NCBI RefSeq assembly: GCF_026130175.1 | Contig: NZ_JAIGNI010000009.1 | Coordinates: forward strand, 62,001 to 126,000 | Source: Lyngbya sp. CCAP 1446/10 | GTDB taxonomy: Bacteria; Cyanobacteriota; Cyanobacteriia; Cyanobacteriales; Microcoleaceae | DNA length: 64,000 nucleotides | Direction: 5' to 3' | Shown: positions 16,301 to 26,510 of the stretch, in pieces | Layout: every line of letters starts with the position of its first letter | Position numbering within the stretch: the first letter of the stretch is position 1 | Made by a program: the position numbers and the translations under genes | The notes under the pieces: generated by a model | The model's database searches: none | Seen by the model: the letters and a program-made list of their open reading frames with translations, nothing else | Told to the model about the DNA's origin: nothing

Positions 16301-19300
16301 ATGTCAGCTAACAATAGGTTAATTATGGTTTCCCAACATCTCTTTTTCTGGCAACTATCCAAAATCAACGAATTCAAAAACCGAGATAAATACTATATCT
16401 CAGCAGCGATTCAGCTTTTATTTGTGAGTTGTTACTTGTGCTTTTTTCCCACTTCGGGCCTCGCCCAAATCGTCCCCGACAGCAGCTTGGGCGCGGAAAG
16501 TTCGCGCACTGTTCCCGATAATATCAACAATTTACCCTCAGATAAAATCACTGGTGGCGCAACTCGCGGCTCTAATCTCTTTCACAGTTTCAGAGAATTT
16601 AACGTGGGTGAAGGCAGAGGAGCATATTTTGCCAATCCTAACGGCATTGCTAATATTTTTACCCGTGTTACTGGGGGTAATCTTTCCAATATTTTAGGCG
16701 TGTTGGGAGTGCAAGGAAATGCTAACTTATTTTTACTTAATCCCAAAGGAATTCTCTTCGGCCCTAATGCGAGGTTAGATTTACGCGGTTCATTTATCGG
16801 TTCAACTGGTAGCGGTATTCTCTTTGATAATGGCTTTGAATTTAGTGCAGCTAATTCTAATGCAGTGCCATTGTTAGCAATTAATATTCCTGTGGGTTTG
16901 AGATTTCGAGATAATCCCGGCACAATTGTCAATCAGTCAATTGCTCCTAACCCATCACCGCCTGACATTCCCTTACCAGTACCAATTTTCAAGAATATTG
17001 GTTTAGCAGTAGACCCCGGTCAAACCTTAGCGCTAGTAGGGGGAAATATCCAATTCAACGGGGGAATCGCTACCGCCAGTAGCGGACAAATTCTTCTGGG
17101 AAGCGTCAAAAGTCCAGGTTTAGTGCAATTTGAACCAACAGCTTTAGGTCTGAATTTCAACTATAGCAATATTCAGAACTTCGGCAATATTGACATGAAT
17201 GGTGCATTGATAAATACCAGCGGATTAGGAGGTGGAAAAATTGATATCAGGGGTGGAAATGTAACTCTCAGTAATTCAGGAATTTATGGACTGACCCTGG
17301 CAAATATTGATGGTAGAGGTATTGACATCAATGCCCAAAACTTACGAATAGATCAAGGATCGCAAATTTTCACCACGACACTGGGAGAGGGGAAAGGGAG
17401 CAATATTAATATTCGCGCTACTGACTTGGTAGAAATGATCGGCCTAGGAATTGAGGGCTATCAGCAGCTTACAGAAAATTTTCAGACATCTGGAACAGGG
17501 AACCCTTTTATTTCGCAAATTGTTTTGTTTACTAGCACTATTGGTAGTGGAAGAGCTGGGGACATTAACATTGAAGCCGGACGGCTGTTAATGAGCAATG
17601 GCGTAGTGGCCGGTGCTCCCACCTTTGGTGCTGGGAATGGCGGAAATCTGACTATCCGCGCCAACACCGTCGAACTCGTCAGTTCAACGCTCTATAACGG
17701 AACAACGAACGAAAGCACCGGTCAAGGCGGAAACATTACTGTTGAAGCCCAACGGTTAATGCTGCGCGATGGCGGTGCTTTTGCCAGCTTCAGCCTTAGT
17801 GATGGAGCATCGGGGAATATTGCGATTAAAGCTAGTGAATCTGTGGAATTGTCGGGTAGTCTCCCTGTAGGTTTAGGGCAAACTCGGCTCGGTACGAATA
17901 CTTTTGATGCTAATGGAAAAGGTGGGGATATTACCATCGACACTAAGCGATTGAGTGTTTCTAATGGAGCCACAATTAGTTTAACGACGGGTGCGATTTT
18001 TGGCGAAGTCGTGTTTTCTACAAGTGGGGGGACTGGAGGAAATTTAACAGTGAGAGCCTCCGAGTCTATAGAAGTGAGCGGCGAGTCAAGATTTTTGGGG
18101 AATGCGGGCTATGTAGCAAGTTCTTTTGTTACTCAAACTGCAAGTTCTGGTAGAGGTGGAGATATCCGCCTCTCAACACCTAAACTAACTGTGCAGAATG
18201 GCGGCGTTATTTCTGCGGCTTCTTTGGGTATAGCAAATGCAGGAGATATTACAATTAATGCCGATCGCTTAAAAGTGCAAGGTATTGGGAGTAACAGTCG
18301 GTTGAGGAGTGGGATTGAAGCCTCGGCTGGTAGGGCGTTTAATGCTATTAATTCCAATGCTACCGGAAATGCAGGGTCGCTGAATTTGAATGCTAATCAA
18401 TTGATTATTCGGGATAATGCAGTGGTTAATGTTCAATCTTCAGGAACAGGTAGGGCTGGCAATATTAACGTTGTCGCCGACTCAATTGCTCTGGATAATA
18501 AAAGCATAATTGATGGCACGACTGTATCAGGTACTGGAGCAAATATTAACCTGCAAGCGCGAAACATTCAGTTGCGACGTGGTAGCCTAATTACTACCGA
18601 TGCTGGTATTTCTGATGGTGGAAATATCAATATTAACAGCAGTCTTCTGGCTGCTTTACCCAAGGAAAATAGCGATATTACTGCGAATGCGCGATCGGCC
18701 CAAGGTGGCCGCGTGAATGTCAATGTCCCCAATGTCTTGGGCTTTGCAGCAGTGGGGCGCGAACAAGTCAGAAGCAGGTTGAATCTCAGTGACGCGCAAT
18801 TTGCAGATTTGCAAGTAAGTCCTACTTCTCTGCTTCCCACCAGCGACATCGCCGCGATTTCCCAAAGTGCCGGCCCGGCTTTGCAAGGAACAGTAACATT
18901 CGGCGCGTCTGGGGTGAATCCGGCTCAAGGTTTAGTAGAGTTGCCGCAAAATGTGGTCGATCCTACTGCGTTAATTGCTGCTAATCCCTGCATTGAAGGG
19001 GACGAGAACGAGTTTACAGTTACTGGCAAAGGGGGAGTGGCACCAAGTCCTAACGATGCCCTCAGCGGCGCAGAAACGCCGTTTCCGTGGGTGGAAGAAG
19101 AAGGAAGAAGCAAGAAGGAAGAAGGAAGAAAGGAGGAAGAAGAAGGAAGAGGGAAGAGGGAAGAAGGAATGCGGGAAGAAAGGGGGGAAAAAGCTCAGGA
19201 AGTTGTTCCGGCGCGGGGTTGGGTGGTGAATGCTCAAGGAGAAGTTACGCTGGTGGCTGCTGACGATGCGGGTCAATTTCCAGGGCGCACGAAGCAGCAA

Positions 19301-19324
19301 GTGTCGGGTTGTCCGCCCCGATGA
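16301..19324 (+). CDS. TpsA3: filamentous haemagglutinin-like secreted exoprotein
   Basis: The first 200 or so residues and the coding DNA are nearly identical to TpsA2 (about 13230-13845 against 16314-16929). The beta-helix middle then differs in many positions, and the last 200 residues return to near identity with TpsA1 and TpsA2. The tail insert is the Glu/Lys/Arg microsatellite type (KKEEGRKEEEEGRGKREEGM). The start choice parallels TpsA2: TTG at 16283, ATG at 16301. The gap to TpsA2 is the same 36-base sequence as between copies 1 and 2. Like its neighbours it should be exported to the cell surface by TpsB. Confidence 0.92.
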   Translation: MSANNRLIMVSQHLFFWQLSKINEFKNRDKYYISAAIQLLFVSCYLCFFPTSGLAQIVPDSSLGAESSRTVPDNINNLPSDKITGGATRGSNLFHSFREFNVGEGRGAYFANPNGIANIFTRVTGGNLSNILGVLGVQGNANLFLLNPKGILFGPNARLDLRGSFIGSTGSGILFDNGFEFSAANSNAVPLLAINIPVGLRFRDNPGTIVNQSIAPNPSPPDIPLPVPIFKNIGLAVDPGQTLALVGGNIQFNGGIATASSGQILLGSVKSPGLVQFEPTALGLNFNYSNIQNFGNIDMNGALINTSGLGGGKIDIRGGNVTLSNSGIYGLTLANIDGRGIDINAQNLRIDQGSQIFTTTLGEGKGSNINIRATDLVEMIGLGIEGYQQLTENFQTSGTGNPFISQIVLFTSTIGSGRAGDINIEAGRLLMSNGVVAGAPTFGAGNGGNLTIRANTVELVSSTLYNGTTNESTGQGGNITVEAQRLMLRDGGAFASFSLSDGASGNIAIKASESVELSGSLPVGLGQTRLGTNTFDANGKGGDITIDTKRLSVSNGATISLTTGAIFGEVVFSTSGGTGGNLTVRASESIEVSGESRFLGNAGYVASSFVTQTASSGRGGDIRLSTPKLTVQNGGVISAASLGIANAGDITINADRLKVQGIGSNSRLRSGIEASAGRAFNAINSNATGNAGSLNLNANQLIIRDNAVVNVQSSGTGRAGNINVVADSIALDNKSIIDGTTVSGTGANINLQARNIQLRRGSLITTDAGISDGGNININSSLLAALPKENSDITANARSAQGGRVNVNVPNVLGFAAVGREQVRSRLNLSDAQFADLQVSPTSLLPTSDIAAISQSAGPALQGTVTFGASGVNPAQGLVELPQNVVDPTALIAANPCIEGDENEFTVTGKGGVAPSPNDALSGAETPFPWVEEEGRSKKEEGRKEEEEGRGKREEGMREERGEKAQEVVPARGWVVNAQGEVTLVAADDAGQFPGRTKQQVSGCPPR

Positions 19325-19360
19325 GCTCAAAATAGTTTATGCTTGAAAATTTTTCGCCGA

Positions 19361-22300
19361 ATGTCAGCTAACAATAGGTTAATTATGGTTTCCCAACATC
19401 TCTTTTTCTGGCAACTATCCAAAATCAACGAATTCAAAAACCGAAATAAATACTATATTTCAGCAGCGATTCAGCTTTTATTGGTGAGTTGTTATTTGTG
19501 CCTGTTTCCCACTTGCAGCCTCGCCCAAATCGTCCCCGATGGCAGCTTGGGCGCGGAAAGTTCGCGCACTGTTCCCGACACTATCAACAATTTACCCTCA
19601 GATAGAATCACTGGCGGCGCAAATCGTGGTGTAAGTTTATTTCACAGTTTCCGGGAATTTAACGTCGGTGCAGGCAGAGGAGCATATTTTGTCAATCCTA
19701 ACGGCATTTCTAATATTTTCACCCGTGTTACTGGGGGTAATCCTTCCAATATTTTAGGTGTATTGGGAGTGCAAGGCAATGCTAATTTATTTTTAATCAA
19801 TCCCAGAGGACTTATTTTTGGTCCCAATGCTCGGTTAGATTTGCGCGGTTCATTTATTGGTTCCTCTGCTGCGGGTGTTGTGTTTAATAATGGTTTTGAA
19901 TTCAACGCTGCGAATCCCAACGCAGTACCATTATTAGCAATTAATATTCCTGTGGGTTTAAGGTTTAGAGACAATCCCGGTACAATTGTCAATCAGTCAA
20001 GGGCTGTGGTTGAGGGAGAACGGCTCTTTCCCCCGGAACTTCCCATTGACAACGCTGTTGGTTTAGCAGTAGCTCCCGGTCAAACTTTAGCCTTAGTTGG
20101 CGGTGATATCCAACTCACAGGCGGTAATTTAACTGCTAGTACCGGACAAATTAACTTGGGTAGTGTGGCGAGTCCGGGTTTAGTTAGTTTCGAGCCAACT
20201 GCGCTAGGTTTGAATTTAAATTATGATAATATTTCCAACTTTGGTAACATTCAAATAACCAACGGATCGCTGATTAATACCAGCGGACTCGGTGGTGGCA
20301 AAGTGGATATTAGAGGTGGAAATGTCAGCCTGAGTGGTTCGCGAATTTATGCACTGACACTGGGAAATATTGATGGTAGAGGCATCGATATTAACGCTCA
20401 ACAGTTTCGGGCCCAAGGTGGGGCGCAAATCTCCACAATGACACTAGGAAGTGGTGCGGGAGGCGCTATCAACATCCGCGCTACCGACTCATTAGAAACG
20501 ATCGGCCTTGGATTAGATAGCTATAGAGTGTTTGGTGCTAGGTATTTGGTATCTGGCTCGTTCAAGCCTTTTGACCCACAAATTCTTCTGATCTCTGGCA
20601 CTACTGGTATAGGAAATGCCGGAAACATCTTGATCGAGACGGGACGATTGCTAATGGACAATGGAACTGTATTGGGTAGCCCCACATTCGCTACTGGCAA
20701 CGCTGGAAGTATCACCATCCGTGCGGAGGTTTTCGATCTAGTCGGTTCTGGAATCAACAGCGGTACACTTTTGGGGAGTACGGGTAGCGGAGGAAATATC
20801 AGCTTTGAGGGAGAACGTTTAAGAGTGCGCGATAATGCTGTTTTTATTAGCTTTACACGCGATAGAGGAGCATCGGGAAATATCAACATTAAAGCTTCTG
20901 AATCAGTAGAAGTGCTGCGGACTCCCGCTGGAAGTCCCGTAGCAACATTAATCGCCTCAAGTGCGGTTGGTGTGAATGGGCAAGCCGGGGACATTAATAT
21001 CGACACAAAGCGGTTGATTATCTCTGAAGGAGGCGGAATTGGTTTATCTAGCGGATCGATTGTGGGCAACCAACCGTTGAATACAACGGGCGGGCGCGGA
21101 GGTAATTTGACAGTTAGGGCCAGTGAGTCAGTAACAATAGAGGGTATTTCTGGAGTTTTGGCGAACGGGAGTCGAAATCCCAGTTTCATTTCCGCTGATG
21201 CCAACGCTGCTAATCGGGGAGGAAGTATGAACATTTCTACACCTGTACTGACTCTCCGGGGTGGGGGAGTTATTTCTACTTCATCTTTAGGCAAAGGAGA
21301 AGCGGGAAGCATCACAATCAATGCGGGGCGTGTAGAGCTAATTGGGAATGGGGGTCAAGGTCAATTTAACAGTCAAATTCAAACTTCCGTTGGGATTGCC
21401 TCTGGCGTTAGAAATCCCAATGCTACGGCTAACGGAGGTTCGTTGAATTTGAATGTCGGGCAATTGATTCTGCGGAATGGGGGAACACTCAATCTGCAAG
21501 CCTTGGGCTCGGCTCGGGCTGGTAACATTAACGTGAAAGCAGATTCAATTTCCCTTGACAACCAAAGCAGCATTGACGGTAGAACTGAATCCGGTGCAGG
21601 AGCAAATATTAACCTCGAAGCACGGGATATCCAGTTGCGCCGAGGGAGCAGAATTACAACGGATGCGAGTATTTCTGATGGTGGCAGTATCAATATTAAA
21701 AGCGATATTCTGGCTACTCTCCCCAAGGAAAATAGCGATATTACTGCTAATGCGCGATCGGCCGGGGGTGGTCGGGTTAATATCAATGTCCCCAATGTTT
21801 TCGGGTTTACAGCAGCCACTCGTGAACAGGTTCGAGGCAATTTGGGATTAACAGATGCTCAATTTACAAATTTGCAAGTAAGTCCTACTTCTCTAGTTCC
21901 TACCAGCGATATTGCGGCTATTTCCCAAAGTGGGGGCCCGGCTTTGCAAGGGACTGTTACATTCAGCGCTGCTGGGGTGAATCCCGCTCAAGGTTTAGTG
22001 GAGTTGCCGCAAAATGTTGTCGATCCGGCTGCATTAATTGCGGCAAATCCCTGCATTGAAGGGGGCGAGAACGAGTTTACAGTTACTGGGAAAGGGGGAG
22101 TGGCACCGAGTCCTAACGATGCCCTCAGCAGCGCAGAAACACCGTTTCCGTGGGTGGAAGAAGAAGGAAGAAGGAAGAAGGAAGAAGGAAGAAGGGAGGA
22201 AGAAGAAGGAAGAGGGAAGAGGGAAGAAGGAATGCGGGAAGAATCGGGAAAAAAAGCTTGGGAAGTTGTTCCGGCGCGGGGTTGGGTGGTGAATGCTCAA

Positions 22301-22387
22301 GGAGAAGTTACACTGGTTGGATACAATCCGGGTAATGCTGCTGACGATCGCCATCCTCGATCGCATTCTGTTTGTCCGCCGCGCTGA
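19361..22387 (+). CDS. TpsA4: filamentous haemagglutinin-like secreted exoprotein
   Basis: This is the fourth tandem paralogue, about 1,008 residues, with the extended signal region, the TPS domain (NANLFLINPRGLIFGPNARL), the beta-helix and a microsatellite-coded tail insert. It shares the 5' junction and signal region with copies 2 and 3, but its TPS domain and middle are more diverged. The last 25 residues differ from the others (VGYNPGNAADDRHPRSHS in place of VAADDAGQFPGRTKQQ), though it still ends VCPPR. The repeated inter-gene junction is absent after this copy. The CHAT gene follows after 124 bases. Confidence 0.92.
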   Translation: MSANNRLIMVSQHLFFWQLSKINEFKNRNKYYISAAIQLLLVSCYLCLFPTCSLAQIVPDGSLGAESSRTVPDTINNLPSDRITGGANRGVSLFHSFREFNVGAGRGAYFVNPNGISNIFTRVTGGNPSNILGVLGVQGNANLFLINPRGLIFGPNARLDLRGSFIGSSAAGVVFNNGFEFNAANPNAVPLLAINIPVGLRFRDNPGTIVNQSRAVVEGERLFPPELPIDNAVGLAVAPGQTLALVGGDIQLTGGNLTASTGQINLGSVASPGLVSFEPTALGLNLNYDNISNFGNIQITNGSLINTSGLGGGKVDIRGGNVSLSGSRIYALTLGNIDGRGIDINAQQFRAQGGAQISTMTLGSGAGGAINIRATDSLETIGLGLDSYRVFGARYLVSGSFKPFDPQILLISGTTGIGNAGNILIETGRLLMDNGTVLGSPTFATGNAGSITIRAEVFDLVGSGINSGTLLGSTGSGGNISFEGERLRVRDNAVFISFTRDRGASGNINIKASESVEVLRTPAGSPVATLIASSAVGVNGQAGDINIDTKRLIISEGGGIGLSSGSIVGNQPLNTTGGRGGNLTVRASESVTIEGISGVLANGSRNPSFISADANAANRGGSMNISTPVLTLRGGGVISTSSLGKGEAGSITINAGRVELIGNGGQGQFNSQIQTSVGIASGVRNPNATANGGSLNLNVGQLILRNGGTLNLQALGSARAGNINVKADSISLDNQSSIDGRTESGAGANINLEARDIQLRRGSRITTDASISDGGSINIKSDILATLPKENSDITANARSAGGGRVNINVPNVFGFTAATREQVRGNLGLTDAQFTNLQVSPTSLVPTSDIAAISQSGGPALQGTVTFSAAGVNPAQGLVELPQNVVDPAALIAANPCIEGGENEFTVTGKGGVAPSPNDALSSAETPFPWVEEEGRRKKEEGRREEEEGRGKREEGMREESGKKAWEVVPARGWVVNAQGEVTLVGYNPGNAADDRHPRSHSVCPPR

Positions 22388-22511
22388 CAAGATGTTTTTT
22401 ACTGCGGATCAAGGCGGATCAACAGGGATAAATATTGGTGCTCATCTACGCTCCCACAGGTTTTGGCCTGGGGTTTTCAATCGATTTAAAATACAAGTGC
22501 TCTAAGCTTAT

Positions 22512-25127
22512 ATGAAGTTTACCCGATCGCTCCGACAAGCAATTATCTTATTTCTGATATCCTGTCTGCTAGCCGTGGCGATTCCTCCCGCAGTTGCTCA
22601 GATTCAGTCACCACAAGGAGTGCAGATTCTGAGACAAGCTCGAACTCTGTACGCTGCGGAACGTTTTTCCGAAGCTGTACCGCTGTTACAGGAAGCGGCG
22701 GCGCAGTTTGAGGCAAAAGGTCAAAATCTCGATCGCGCCACGGCATTGAGCAATTTAGCTGCAACCTACGGGCAGTTAACACTTTGGGAACCAGCAGAAC
22801 AAGCTGTGAATTCGAGTTTGTCGGTGGTGCGATCGCAACCGAAAACTCCCGAACAACAGCGGATTTGGGCGGAAACTCTCAACATTCAAGGACAGATTAA
22901 ACTCGAACGGGGGCAGACTCAAGATGCGATCGACATTTGGACGCAAGCTGCTAAAATATTCGAGCAAATCGATCGCAACAATCAACTTTTTCAAGTTCAA
23001 ATCAATCAAAGTCGCGCTTGGGAAACTCTCGGACTTTACCCCAGAGCTTGCAAAATTTTGTTAGGTTCTTTGAACCTGGAAAACAAAACTTGCGAAGTGT
23101 TGCCCGCAGGTTTGACAAGTTTAAAAAATCAATCGTTTTCCCTGGAAAAAACTCGAGCAATTAATGCTTTAGGAAGGGTGATGCGGGTTTTGGGACAACT
23201 CGAACGTTCCAATGAATTGTTATTAACAGGACTGGAAGCGGCTCGCAATTTGAGTCTGAAAGAAGAGGAAGCGGCAATTTATCTAAATCTGGGCAATACT
23301 CAACGGGCGAAAAGCAATCAACCGAGTTTGAAAGCGCCACAACGGGCTGATTTGGAACGCTCTGCCTTAGAATATTATACTCGATCGGCAGAGGCTATGC
23401 CGGGGAAATCAACTATCGGGATGCAGGCGAGATTGAATCAGTTGAGTCTGTTGGCCGACAACCAAAATGCTTCGGAAGCACAAGTTTTGTGGCGTTCCAT
23501 CGAACCTCAAGTCGCTCAATTTCCGTCGAATCGCGCGGGACTTTATGCTAAAATTAATCTAGCTCAAAGCTTGATGAAATTAGCTCAGTCGCCTGGGAAA
23601 ACTTTGAGTTTTATCGATATTGACAAAATGCTCGATCGCTCTCTGGAACCAGCAAATAGTTTGGGCGACAAACGAATACAAGCTTACATTCTGGCAGCTA
23701 AAGGCAAACTATCGGAAACCCAAAAGCAGTATGAGAAAGCCGAAAATTTGACAATTCAGGCTTTGAGTTTAGCACCGGCGTTTCAATCTCCCGATATTGC
23801 TTACCAATTATTGTGGCAACTTGGACGGATTCGGAAAGCTAAGGGAGATGCAGAAGGGGCGATCGTTCAATATACTCAAGCTGTGAATGTACTGTCTTCT
23901 CTGCGCGGTGATTTGGTGACAGTCAATCCCGAAGTGCAATTTTCGTTTCGGGAAAGTGCCGAACCGGTTTATCGGGAATTAGTCGGGCTGCTTTTGCAAG
24001 ATGAATCCCCCAGTCAAGATAAGTTGAAACAGGCGCGCCAAACGGTGGAATCTTTGCAGTTGGCGGAATTGGATAACTTTTTTCGGGATGCTTGTGCTGA
24101 TGCTAAACCAAAGTCGATCGAGGCAATCGATCCGACGGCGGCGGTGATTTATCCAATTATTTTAAGCGATCGTTTGGAGGTAATTTTATCAATTCCGGGC
24201 AAACCCCTGCGCCGCTACACGACTAAAAAGTCTCAAGCCGAGTTAGAAACTGCCTTCAGACTAGCTAAAAATACGATCAGGCCTTCTGCTTTTGTCCGCG
24301 ACAGGTTGCCACCTATTCAACAGGTTTACGACTGGTTAATCCGCCCCGCAGAGGCGGATTTGACTGCCAGCGGGATTAAAACGCTGGTATTTGTGCTCGA
24401 TGGTTATTTGCGAAATCTGCCAATGGCGGTGCTGCACGATGGCGAACAGTTTTTGATAGAAAAGTACAGTATTGCTTTGGCGCCGGGACTGCAATTGCTG
24501 GCACCGAAACCGCTGAGTCAAGTCAAGTTAAAAGTGCTGACTGGTGGCCTGTCGGAAGCGCGTCAAGGCTTCTCGGCTTTGCCGGGGGTGAAACAGGAAA
24601 TTGAACAAATTTCAGCCCAGATGCCGGCGAGTGCGCTGCTAAATCAAGATTTTGTCAGCGGGCGGTTGCGCGATCGCATGAAAGCTTTGTCTTACCCGAT
24701 CGTCCATTTGGCAACTCACGGTCAGTTTAGCTCGAATGCGGCGGATACTTTTATTGTGACTTGGGACGAGCGGGTGAATGTTAAGGAGTTCGATCGACTG
24801 CTGCGATCGCGCACTGGGGAGAAACAACAGCCGATCGAGCTTTTGGTATTGAGTGCTTGCGAAACTGCTTCCGGCGATAACCGGGCGGCTTTGGGTTTAG
24901 CTGGCGCCGCAATTCGATCGGGTGCCCGCAGCACAGTCGCGACCCTTTGGCAAGTCAACGACGAATCTACAGCTATTTTTATGACTGAGTTTTACCGACA
25001 GCTTGCTGCTGCTAAAACCAGCAAAGCTGAAGCCCTCCGCAACGCTCAATTAACCCTGCTGCAAAACCCAGATTATCAAAATCCCTATTTCTGGGCGCCT
25101 TTCGTACTGGTGGGGAATTGGCAGTAA
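22512..25127 (+). CDS. Exported TPR-CHAT caspase-like protease
   Basis: The 871-residue protein starts with a clear signal peptide (residues about 1-30, ending PPAVAQ). TPR-type helical repeats follow (about 35-480; AERFSEAVPLLQEAAAQFEA, KGDAEGAIVQYTQAVNVLSS). The C-terminal CHAT domain spans about 560-870. The catalytic dyad is visible as His736 in HLATHG and Cys783 in VLSACET, followed by GLAGAAIRSGARSTVATLWQ. CHAT proteases are caspase relatives. The signal peptide places this one outside the cytoplasm with the TpsA proteins encoded directly upstream, so it may process or respond to them (inference). The gene is intact, with both catalytic residues kept. Confidence 0.93.
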   Translation: MKFTRSLRQAIILFLISCLLAVAIPPAVAQIQSPQGVQILRQARTLYAAERFSEAVPLLQEAAAQFEAKGQNLDRATALSNLAATYGQLTLWEPAEQAVNSSLSVVRSQPKTPEQQRIWAETLNIQGQIKLERGQTQDAIDIWTQAAKIFEQIDRNNQLFQVQINQSRAWETLGLYPRACKILLGSLNLENKTCEVLPAGLTSLKNQSFSLEKTRAINALGRVMRVLGQLERSNELLLTGLEAARNLSLKEEEAAIYLNLGNTQRAKSNQPSLKAPQRADLERSALEYYTRSAEAMPGKSTIGMQARLNQLSLLADNQNASEAQVLWRSIEPQVAQFPSNRAGLYAKINLAQSLMKLAQSPGKTLSFIDIDKMLDRSLEPANSLGDKRIQAYILAAKGKLSETQKQYEKAENLTIQALSLAPAFQSPDIAYQLLWQLGRIRKAKGDAEGAIVQYTQAVNVLSSLRGDLVTVNPEVQFSFRESAEPVYRELVGLLLQDESPSQDKLKQARQTVESLQLAELDNFFRDACADAKPKSIEAIDPTAAVIYPIILSDRLEVILSIPGKPLRRYTTKKSQAELETAFRLAKNTIRPSAFVRDRLPPIQQVYDWLIRPAEADLTASGIKTLVFVLDGYLRNLPMAVLHDGEQFLIEKYSIALAPGLQLLAPKPLSQVKLKVLTGGLSEARQGFSALPGVKQEIEQISAQMPASALLNQDFVSGRLRDRMKALSYPIVHLATHGQFSSNAADTFIVTWDERVNVKEFDRLLRSRTGEKQQPIELLVLSACETASGDNRAALGLAGAAIRSGARSTVATLWQVNDESTAIFMTEFYRQLAAAKTSKAEALRNAQLTLLQNPDYQNPYFWAPFVLVGNWQ

Positions 25128-25476
25128 ACTGGTCAGTGGTCATTGGTCATTGGTCATTGGTTCTTCTCCTGGGTATCGATATCTAGAGGCTCTGCCTCGC
25201 CTGGGAAAAAATTTTTGGGACGGGCTCTCCGGGCAGTCCCAGCCACCAGAAAAAACCATCTTTGTGGGACGGGCATCTTGCCTGTCCCAGCTATTTTTGC
25301 AATCTTGTCTAGGCTTGTTGCAGCCAATCCGTTAATAAACTGGGTTTCTCGGCCCTGGGCGTAAATCTTGGAAAAATGCCTGTGCCCAGTTTGTGTTGGT
25401 TTTTTGTTAAAGATTGTTAAAGATTGTAAACTGTTAACGAGTGCTTTCTGCATCTGATATTTTTTCGAGGAGTCTT
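25128..25476. repeat. Repeat-filled spacer between the CHAT gene and cruF
   Basis: The spacer starts with a TGGTCAT/TGGTCATT tandem run directly after the CHAT stop codon. It then holds two relatives of a dispersed palindrome (GGGACGGGCTCTCCGGGCAG at about 25216 and GGGACGGGCATCTTGCCTG at about 25266) and a TTAAAGATTG duplication near 25405-25430. The GACGGGCATCTTGCC unit also occurs inside the RluA-type gene near 36300. No gene is seen. Confidence 0.8.
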
Positions 25477-26415
25477 ATGAAGCAACTTTTGATTGCTGAG
25501 CGCTTTTGCCTGATAGCCCACGTCTTATCAATGGCTTTTGGATTGGCAGGGTTGCTGCTGATTTTACCCCGCCCCGAATTGGTGATGAATTTACCGCCCG
25601 CTGGACAAACTTTGTTCCAATGGGGGATGGCTGGAGGTGGAGTAGTTTATATCATTTTTGGTGCAGCAGCGGTTGCTCTCTATGCCTTTCGGACGTTGGG
25701 TTTGGGCGCAACTCTGGCATTTTTGGTGCCTTCGGTGTTTTTATCTTTGAGTAGCGAGTTGTTGGGAACCAGTACCGGTTTTCCCTTCGGCCATTACCAC
25801 TATTTGAGCGGTTTGGGCTACAAAATTGCAGGGCTGGTGCCGTTTACAATTCCCCTGTCGTGGTTTTATCTAGGACTGGTTTCATATATAATTGCTCGCG
25901 CTGGAGTCGCTGGTGGTAAAGGCGAACTGAACTGGGTGCGCCAAATAGGGGCGATCGCCCTTGGCGCTCTATTATTGACAGCTTGGGATTTTGTACTCGA
26001 TCCGGCGATGAGTCAAACTTCTGTACCTTTTTGGGAGTTTGAGGAACTTGGGGCTTTCTTTGGGATGCCTTACCGCAATTTGGCGGGATGGATGGGCACG
26101 GGGGCTCTATTTATGTCTGTAGCAGCTTTCTTCTGGAGAAAAACGTCGATTAAATTAGAGCGATCGGAATTGAGTTTGCCCTTAATTGTTTATTTGGTAA
26201 ACTTTGCTTTCGGAGCAATTATCACTGTCACTTCCTTGGATTCTCGGTTCTGGTTCCCGACATCGCTAGCTGTGCTTCTGGGTGTAGTTCCGGCGATCGT
26301 GTTAAGCAGGATTGCAAAACCCGCAGTAGATGACGTAACTGAAGCAATTCCATCTTTGGAATCTGCTCTCAAAGCTGAAATTCCATCTCAGCGCGTGGGC
26401 GCTTTGCGTAAGTAA
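25477..26415 (+). CDS. cruF: CruF, carotenoid 1',2'-hydratase
   Basis: This integral membrane protein of 312 residues has about seven hydrophobic segments and the conserved family stretch FPFGHYHYLSGLGYKIAG, followed by AWDFVLDPAMS. CruF adds water to the psi end of monocyclic or acyclic carotenes on the way to myxoxanthophyll- or oscillaxanthin-type glycosides. The start ATG 25477 has GAGGAG at 25467-25472. cruG follows on the same strand after a 423-base spacer containing two hairpin repeats, so the two genes may not share one transcript. Confidence 0.9.
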   Translation: MKQLLIAERFCLIAHVLSMAFGLAGLLLILPRPELVMNLPPAGQTLFQWGMAGGGVVYIIFGAAAVALYAFRTLGLGATLAFLVPSVFLSLSSELLGTSTGFPFGHYHYLSGLGYKIAGLVPFTIPLSWFYLGLVSYIIARAGVAGGKGELNWVRQIGAIALGALLLTAWDFVLDPAMSQTSVPFWEFEELGAFFGMPYRNLAGWMGTGALFMSVAAFFWRKTSIKLERSELSLPLIVYLVNFAFGAIITVTSLDSRFWFPTSLAVLLGVVPAIVLSRIAKPAVDDVTEAIPSLESALKAEIPSQRVGALRK

Positions 26416-26476
26416 GCGGCTAATGAGCAATCGCGGCTGATTTGGCAAAAATTTACACGAATTTTTCAGCTAGTTT

Positions 26477-26510
26477 AAAAACTCGGTTTTGACAAGAAAC
26501 CGGGTTTTTT
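26477..26510 (+). terminator. Hairpin repeat acting as a likely cruF terminator
   Basis: AAAAACTCGGTTT and AAACCGGGTTTTT pair across a 7-base loop and are followed by T-rich sequence, 60 bases after the cruF stop. It is also a member of the AACCCGGTTT dispersed family. Confidence 0.7.

Noticed and set aside
20521-21321. Long open frame on the minus strand inside TpsA4 (266 codons), with similar ones in the other copies
   Set aside because: It mirrors the repetitive beta-helix coding sequence on the other strand, has no domain features or ribosome site, and similar shadows occur in each tpsA copy.
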